Both the position numbers and the translations under genes were made by a program. Positions 46,456 to 50,207 of a DNA stretch of 50,207 nucleotides are shown one piece after another. This DNA comes from Catenulispora pinistramenti. GTDB lineage: Bacteria > Actinomycetota > Actinomycetes > Streptomycetales > Catenulisporaceae. The stretch covers positions 1 through 50,207 of the forward strand of contig NZ_JAAFYZ010000059.1 in NCBI RefSeq assembly GCF_018274385.1. Reading direction: 5' to 3'. The notes under the pieces are model-generated. The model ran no database searches. It was not told where the DNA came from and saw nothing but the letters and a program-made list of their open reading frames with translations. The number at the start of each line of letters is the position of its first letter. The first letter of the stretch is position 1.

Positions 46456-47913
46456 TCAGAACGGATATTCGACCTGGGTCCCGCGCGCCGTGATCCACCG
46501 CGTCTCGGTGAACGCCTCGATATTCGCGACGCCGCCGAAACGCGCGCCGGTTCCGGAGGCCCCGACCCCGCCGAATGGCGCCACCGCTTCGTCGTTGACG
46601 GTCTGGTCGTTGACGTGTACCAGGCCGGTGGGGATGCGCTCGGCCAGTTCCAGGCCGCGCATGACGTCGGCGGTGAGGATGCCGACGGCCAGGCCGTAGG
46701 GGCTCGCCGTGGCCAGCGCCACCGCTTCTTCGAGGTCGTCGAAGGCCCGGACCGGGGCGACCGGGCCGAACACCTCCTCGGTGTAGGCCGGGGTGGTGTC
46801 GGTGATATCCCCCAATACGGTCGGGCGGTAGAAGAGGCTTTCGTACGTGCCACCGGCCGCCAGCCGGGCGCCGCCGTCCATGCTCGCCCGCACCAGAGCG
46901 TGGATCTTGTCCCGCTGCCCGGCGTCGATGATCGGGCCGAGCGCCACTTCTTCCTTCGCCGGATCGCCGACCGGCAGGTTGTTCGCTTTGTCCGCAAGGC
47001 GCGCTATGTACTCATCGGCGATGGAGCGGTGGACCAGATGACGTCCGGTGGTCATGCAGATCTGGCCTTGGTGGAAGAACGAGCCCCACGCCGCGGTGGA
47101 GACCGCGCGGTCCAGGTCCGTGTCGGGCAGCACGATGAGCGCGGAGTTGCCGCCCAGCTCCAGATGCGCACGCTTGAGGTGTTCGGCTGCCGCGGCACCG
47201 ACTTTGCGTCCGGCCGCGGTGGAACCGGTGAAGGAGATCACGCGCACGTGGGGATCCGTGACCAGCGCGGCCCCGGTGTCGGCGCCGCCGGGCACCAGGC
47301 TGAGGACACCCTCGGGCAGCCCGGCCTCCTCGAAGACCCGCTGAACGACCACGCCACCGCACACCGCGGTGCGCACATCGGGCTTGAGGACGACGGCGTT
47401 GCCGAGCGCGAGCGCCGGCGCCACCGAGCGGATGGCCAGGATCAGCGGCACGTTGAAGGGCACGATGACACCCACCACGCCGGCCGGCACCCGCCGCGCC
47501 ATGCTCAGGCGCGGCTCGGCGGACGGCAGCACTTCGCCGAGCGGACGGGAGGCGAGCGCCGCGGCCTCGTAGCACTCCTGCGCCGCGGTGCCGGTCTCGA
47601 AGGCGGCCTTGCCGGGGATGCTTCCGGCCTCGCGGATCAGCCAGCCGTGGATCTCCTCGGCGTGCCGCGTGAACAGGTCTCCGGCGCGGCGCAGCACGGC
47701 GGCGCGCTCGGTGTAGGGGGTACGGGCCCAGGCGGCCTGGGCGCGGGCGGCGCCTTCGGCGGCCGCGGTGACGTCGTCAGCGGTGGCGAGGCCGATCCGC
47801 TCCAGTTCGGCGCCGGTGGCGGGTTCGACCACCGGGGTGGTGCCGCCGGACATCGTGGTCCAGCCGCCGATGAACGCCTTGCCGGACCAGATGGCGGGGT
47901 CGAGAAGGGACAT
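46456..47913 (-). CDS. NAD(P)-dependent aldehyde dehydrogenase
   Basis: This 485-residue ALDH-superfamily enzyme has catalytic Cys286 in FHQGQICMTTGR, general-base Glu in HLELGGNSALIV, and FTGSTAAGRKVG as the cofactor loop. The C-terminal NDQTVNDEAVAPFGGVGASG block is typical of the benzaldehyde/vanillin dehydrogenase branch. AGGAG seven bases before the ATG at 47913 is preferred to the GTG at 47919. It lies just upstream of gad. That could suggest a GABA-derived semialdehyde substrate, but the sequence looks more like an aromatic-aldehyde enzyme; substrate not settled. Confidence 0.92.
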   Translation of the reverse strand: MSLLDPAIWSGKAFIGGWTTMSGGTTPVVEPATGAELERIGLATADDVTAAAEGAARAQAAWARTPYTERAAVLRRAGDLFTRHAEEIHGWLIREAGSIPGKAAFETGTAAQECYEAAALASRPLGEVLPSAEPRLSMARRVPAGVVGVIVPFNVPLILAIRSVAPALALGNAVVLKPDVRTAVCGGVVVQRVFEEAGLPEGVLSLVPGGADTGAALVTDPHVRVISFTGSTAAGRKVGAAAAEHLKRAHLELGGNSALIVLPDTDLDRAVSTAAWGSFFHQGQICMTTGRHLVHRSIADEYIARLADKANNLPVGDPAKEEVALGPIIDAGQRDKIHALVRASMDGGARLAAGGTYESLFYRPTVLGDITDTTPAYTEEVFGPVAPVRAFDDLEEAVALATASPYGLAVGILTADVMRGLELAERIPTGLVHVNDQTVNDEAVAPFGGVGASGTGARFGGVANIEAFTETRWITARGTQVEYPF

Positions 47914-47937
47914 GGGCACGCTCCTGTGGGTCGCCGG

Positions 47938-48018
47938 GTTGGAGGGTTGTCGGTTGGAGGGTTGTCGGTTGGAGGGTTGTCGGTTGGAGGATCGCCGGGT
48001 TGGAGGGTCACTGGGTCA
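47938..48018. repeat. 15-bp tandem repeat upstream of the aldehyde dehydrogenase gene
   Basis: Units of GGAGGGTTGTCGGTT repeat three times with 15-bp period, followed by two diverged units that end at the stop codon of the LuxR relic (48016-48018). It fills nearly the whole leader between that stop and the ribosome site of the aldehyde dehydrogenase gene, so copy number would change leader length. Confidence 0.9.
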
Positions 48019-48197
48019 TTCGGACGGAGGCCGGTTGGCCGGGACGATCAGGCCGCACTCGTAGGCGTAGATGACCGCCTGGACCCGGTCGCGCAGGCCG
48101 AGTTTCAGCAGCAGATGCCCCACGTGGGTCTTCACCGTGGCTTCGGAGACGGTCAGCACGGCGGCGATGTCCGCGTTGGACAGACCGCGGCCGATGC
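48016..48197 (-). pseudogene. C-terminal relic of a LuxR-type response regulator
   Basis: Only the DNA-binding helix-turn-helix remains: [20 protein letters not shown] continues to [18 protein letters not shown] and the natural ending. The receiver domain and start are missing. Homology begins abruptly at the junction with the peptidase fragment, near 48190-48205, in a different frame. Confidence 0.82.
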
Positions 48198-48431
48198 CAG
48201 GTGTCGGATCAGCGCGACCTGGATCGTCGGCCCGGCCGGATGGGCGTAGTCGAGCGGGACGGTGAGGTTCGCACATTGATATCCGGGTGCGTAGTCGCAC
48301 TGCTGCCAGGCCAGTGGCGGCGGTGTGCCCGCGGCCGTGGCCGCTTTCGCGACGGTCGCCGCGGGCAGGGCTGCCGAGGCCGCGATGGCTCCGGCGAACA
48401 CGATCCTGGCAAGACGGCGGCTGTTGGGCAT
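48153..48431 (-). pseudogene. 5' fragment of a secreted alpha/beta-hydrolase (tripeptidyl aminopeptidase-like)
   Basis: The start (ATG 48431, AGGGAG six bases upstream), signal peptide ([20 protein letters not shown]) and first mature residues are intact. [20 protein letters not shown] and [19 protein letters not shown] match the beginning of TAP-like secreted hydrolases of about 500 residues. After about 78 codons the homology stops at the join to the LuxR relic, and the frame runs on for 14 alien residues. The catalytic domain is lost. The fragment could still be expressed as a small secreted peptide. Confidence 0.8.
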
Positions 48432-48592
48432 CGGTGACTCCCTGACGTCGGGGAACAGCTCTGATCGGCCGCCTCAAGCCAAGGCGCGGCAGGCCGGAAC
48501 CCCATCGCCGCGCCGACTGATCTGTTCGCTCCACCCCGCGCAGGAGCCACGCCCGAATCTCCGCCGCCGCTCCTGGTCCTCAGGGAGGAGAC

Positions 48593-48677
48593 AGCTCAGT
48601 CGGTGAGCCAGCTGAGTCGGTGTGGCAACTCAGTCGGTGACCCAGCTCAGTCGATGCGGCAGCTCAGTCGGTGGCCT
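48593..48677. repeat. 17-bp tandem repeat containing the LOG-gene stop codon
   Basis: Five units start at 48593, 48610, 48627, 48644 and 48661, an exact 17-bp period with core AGCTCAGTCGGTG. The last unit contains the stop codon of the LOG-family gene. In the gene's direction the core is ACCGACTGAGCT, so the last codons plus TGA are repeated downstream. Confidence 0.93.
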
Positions 48678-49251
48678 CCGTCGGATTCTCCCGCCAGGCG
48701 TAGTCCGGCGGCTGATACCCGGCGAAGCGATCGAGCAGCGTCTCAAGGTCCTTCTCGATCAGCAGCATGTCCCGATGCGGCTGGTGCAAGAACCCCTCCC
48801 GCGTCATATGGTCCAGAAAACCGACCAGCGGCGTGAAGTACTCTGCGACGTTCAGCAGCCCGACCGGCTTGGCGTGCAGCCCGAGCTGACCCCAGGTCCA
48901 GATCTCGAACAGCTCCTCCAACGTCCCGGAGCCGCCGGGCAGCGCGATGAACGCATCGGCCCGCTCAGCCATCATCGCCTTGCGCTCGTGCAGGTCCTCG
49001 GCCACGTGCAGCTCGCTCAGCCCCGGATGCGCGACGTCCCAATCCACCAGCGCACGCGGGATGACCCCCACGACCTGTCCCCCGGCCGCCAACGCACCGT
49101 CGGCGAGGCTCCCCATCGTCCCGACCCGCGCCCCGCCGTAGACCACGGTGATGCCGCGCCGGGCCAGGACCGTACCGACCTGCCTGGCCTGGTCGAGATA
49201 CTGCTCGCCGCGTCCGTGCGATGAGCCGGAGAAAACGCAGATGCGCTGCAC
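48664..49251 (-). CDS. LOG-family protein (cytokinin riboside 5'-monophosphate phosphoribohydrolase type)
   Basis: This 195-residue TIGR00730/LOG protein, often mislabelled lysine decarboxylase, is of the type that hydrolyses nucleotide 5'-monophosphates to free base plus ribose 5-phosphate. Seen are ICVFSGSSHGRGEQYLDQAR at the N-terminus, the Rossmann loop VYGGARVGTMGSLADGAL, and the active-site motif LPGGSGTLEELFE. The start is the GTG at 49251, behind GGAGG with 5-base spacing; an ATG at 49287 lacks such a site. The stop lies in a 17-bp tandem repeat. Confidence 0.93.
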   Translation of the reverse strand: MQRICVFSGSSHGRGEQYLDQARQVGTVLARRGITVVYGGARVGTMGSLADGALAAGGQVVGVIPRALVDWDVAHPGLSELHVAEDLHERKAMMAERADAFIALPGGSGTLEELFEIWTWGQLGLHAKPVGLLNVAEYFTPLVGFLDHMTREGFLHQPHRDMLLIEKDLETLLDRFAGYQPPDYAWRENPTEATD

Positions 49252-49368
49252 CAAATCCTCCCGATGTAGGTCGGCTGCTCTTGCCACCTCGTCATCGTCT
49301 CAGGAGGAACCGATCTCGAACGCTGGGCCCGGGGCCGGGGCCGTCGCCGGCCGCGTCGCCGGCCGACC

Positions 49369-50207
49369 TCAGCCGGTCAGTGTCGCGACCGCCGCCATCC
49401 ACTGGTGATCGCAGGACCCCGATGCCTGGACGCTGCCCGATCCCACGCTCTCGTAGGCAGTCGCCAGCTGGTCCGCCGGTGCCACGACCAGCGTGGGCAG
49501 CGCGGTGAATCCCGAACCCCAAGTCGCGTTCTCGCCGCCCTGCACCCCCGCGACCCCGAAGACGATCCCGGCGCCGGAGGCAGAACCCGAGGCGAAGGGC
49601 CCAGAGGCCGCAGTCGCCGAGGAATGCCCGCCGATGCCGGTCACGCCCGAGAAGTCGTCGACCGCGACGTGATGCTCCGACGTGGCCGGGAACGTGAGCG
49701 TCACCGAGCCGCCGCCACCGAGTGCCCTGGCCCCGACCGCAGCGAGAATCAGGGTCCGATCACCGGCCCCGTCACTCTGGTCCGCGACCACCGAGTAGCT
49801 GTTGCCCGCGCTGTCGGAGGCACCCACGCCCCCCGAGTGCGTGTTGGTGAGCATGACCGACACCACCAACGTGTCGCCGCCGGCCGAGGAGCCCGACGTC
49901 TGCAAAGTCACCGACGTCGAAGACGACGTCTTCGCCGCATTCGACGCCAGCCGCCCGACATAAGCCGGAGCTTTCGCAGCCTGCTGCGACGGCGGAGCAC
50001 TGGGGCCGCCGGTCCCGACGGCACTGGGACCGCCGGCACTGGAAGGTGCCGAACCCGACGGCCGACCCGCCTTGCTCGCACTGGAGGAGCCGCCCGGCTG
50101 GCCCGCCGCGCTGCTCTGACCACCGGCCGAGCCGACCGAACCGAGCAGGCCCGGAGCCGTCGCGCTCCCGCCCGCCGCGCCCCCGCCGCCCTGCTCCGAG
50201 TAAGCCG
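49369..50207 (-). CDS. Secreted beta-sandwich protein with long Gly/Ser/Ala linker (partial, 5' end outside window)
   Basis: The frame is open from the stop at 49369 to the window edge (about 278 codons). The window-edge portion is an Ala/Gly/Ser/Pro-rich linker (GGQSSAAGQPGGSSSASKAG and similar). A globular beta-rich domain of about 180 residues follows, containing VTLQTSGSSAGGDTLVVSVM, SVTLTFPATSEHHVAVDDFS and a final SCDHQWMAAVATLTG. Such domains recur at the C-termini of actinomycete extracellular proteins. No catalytic motif is visible. The linker suggests that a second domain or membrane segment lies beyond the window. Confidence 0.75.
   Translation of the reverse strand, partial: AYSEQGGGGAAGGSATAPGLLGSVGSAGGQSSAAGQPGGSSSASKAGRPSGSAPSSAGGPSAVGTGGPSAPPSQQAAKAPAYVGRLASNAAKTSSSTSVTLQTSGSSAGGDTLVVSVMLTNTHSGGVGASDSAGNSYSVVADQSDGAGDRTLILAAVGARALGGGGSVTLTFPATSEHHVAVDDFSGVTGIGGHSSATAASGPFASGSASGAGIVFGVAGVQGGENATWGSGFTALPTLVVAPADQLATAYESVGSGSVQASGSCDHQWMAAVATLTG

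Overview
The window is a GC-rich chromosomal segment from a soil-type filamentous actinomycete. The grounds are very high GC with strong third-position GC bias, GTG and TTG starts behind GGAGG-type ribosome sites, a sugar ABC importer without its own ATPase, and many secreted multidomain glycosidases carrying ricin-type, F5/8 (discoidin) and fascin-like carbohydrate modules. A Catenulispora- or Streptomyces-like host is a guess from gene style only. I see no rRNA, tRNA, phage, transposase or CRISPR locus.

Layout. 0.4-6.4 kb: a LacI repressor diverges from an arabinoside uptake operon (binding protein, two permeases, GH51 arabinofuranosidase) that ends in a 13-bp-stem terminator. Behind it lies a decayed GH54 arabinofuranosidase relic. 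7.2-8.6 kb: a GrpB-family protein and an unknown protein. 8.6-13.8 kb: the methylmalonyl-CoA mutase operon mutA-mutB-meaB. 14.1-18.7 kb: a GH79-like glycosidase, an ECF sigma factor with a membrane partner, a Ser/Ala-repeat secreted protein, a small ricin-type lectin and a His-repeat membrane protein. 18.8-26.0 kb: a beta-1,3-glucan locus (GH64, a double-catalytic GH16 plus clan-A enzyme, and a divergent two-beta-helix protein), all with F5/8 modules, around a palindromic control region. 26.1-28.3 kb: an oxidoreductase/DUF1684 pair and a small secreted protein. 28.4-35.3 kb: a GH3-GH31 operon with ricin lectin tails. 35.5-37.5 kb: a truncated kinase relic beside a 1.4-kb imperfect palindrome. 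37.5-44.3 kb: a ROK repressor diverging from a GH95-like/SGNH esterase operon whose products share triple fascin-like tails. 44.3-50.2 kb: acetyltransferase, glutamate decarboxylase, aldehyde dehydrogenase, a LuxR/peptidase fusion scar, a LOG-family enzyme and a secreted protein cut by the window edge.

How it works together. Most of the window is an accessory plant- and fungal-polysaccharide island: separately regulated secreted enzyme sets for arabinan/arabinoxylan, beta-1,3-glucan, xyloglucan-like and fucoside-like substrates. Propionyl-CoA metabolism (mutAB-meaB) and amino-acid/aldehyde genes are interspersed.

The most unusual signals are structural. They are a nested palindromic repeat element with a further copy of its segment at base 1; a 347-bp perfect inverted repeat joining two divergent genes; short tandem repeats that run outward from stop codons of four neighbouring reading frames; and several deletion scars. 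Together they point to active slippage and recombination in this region.
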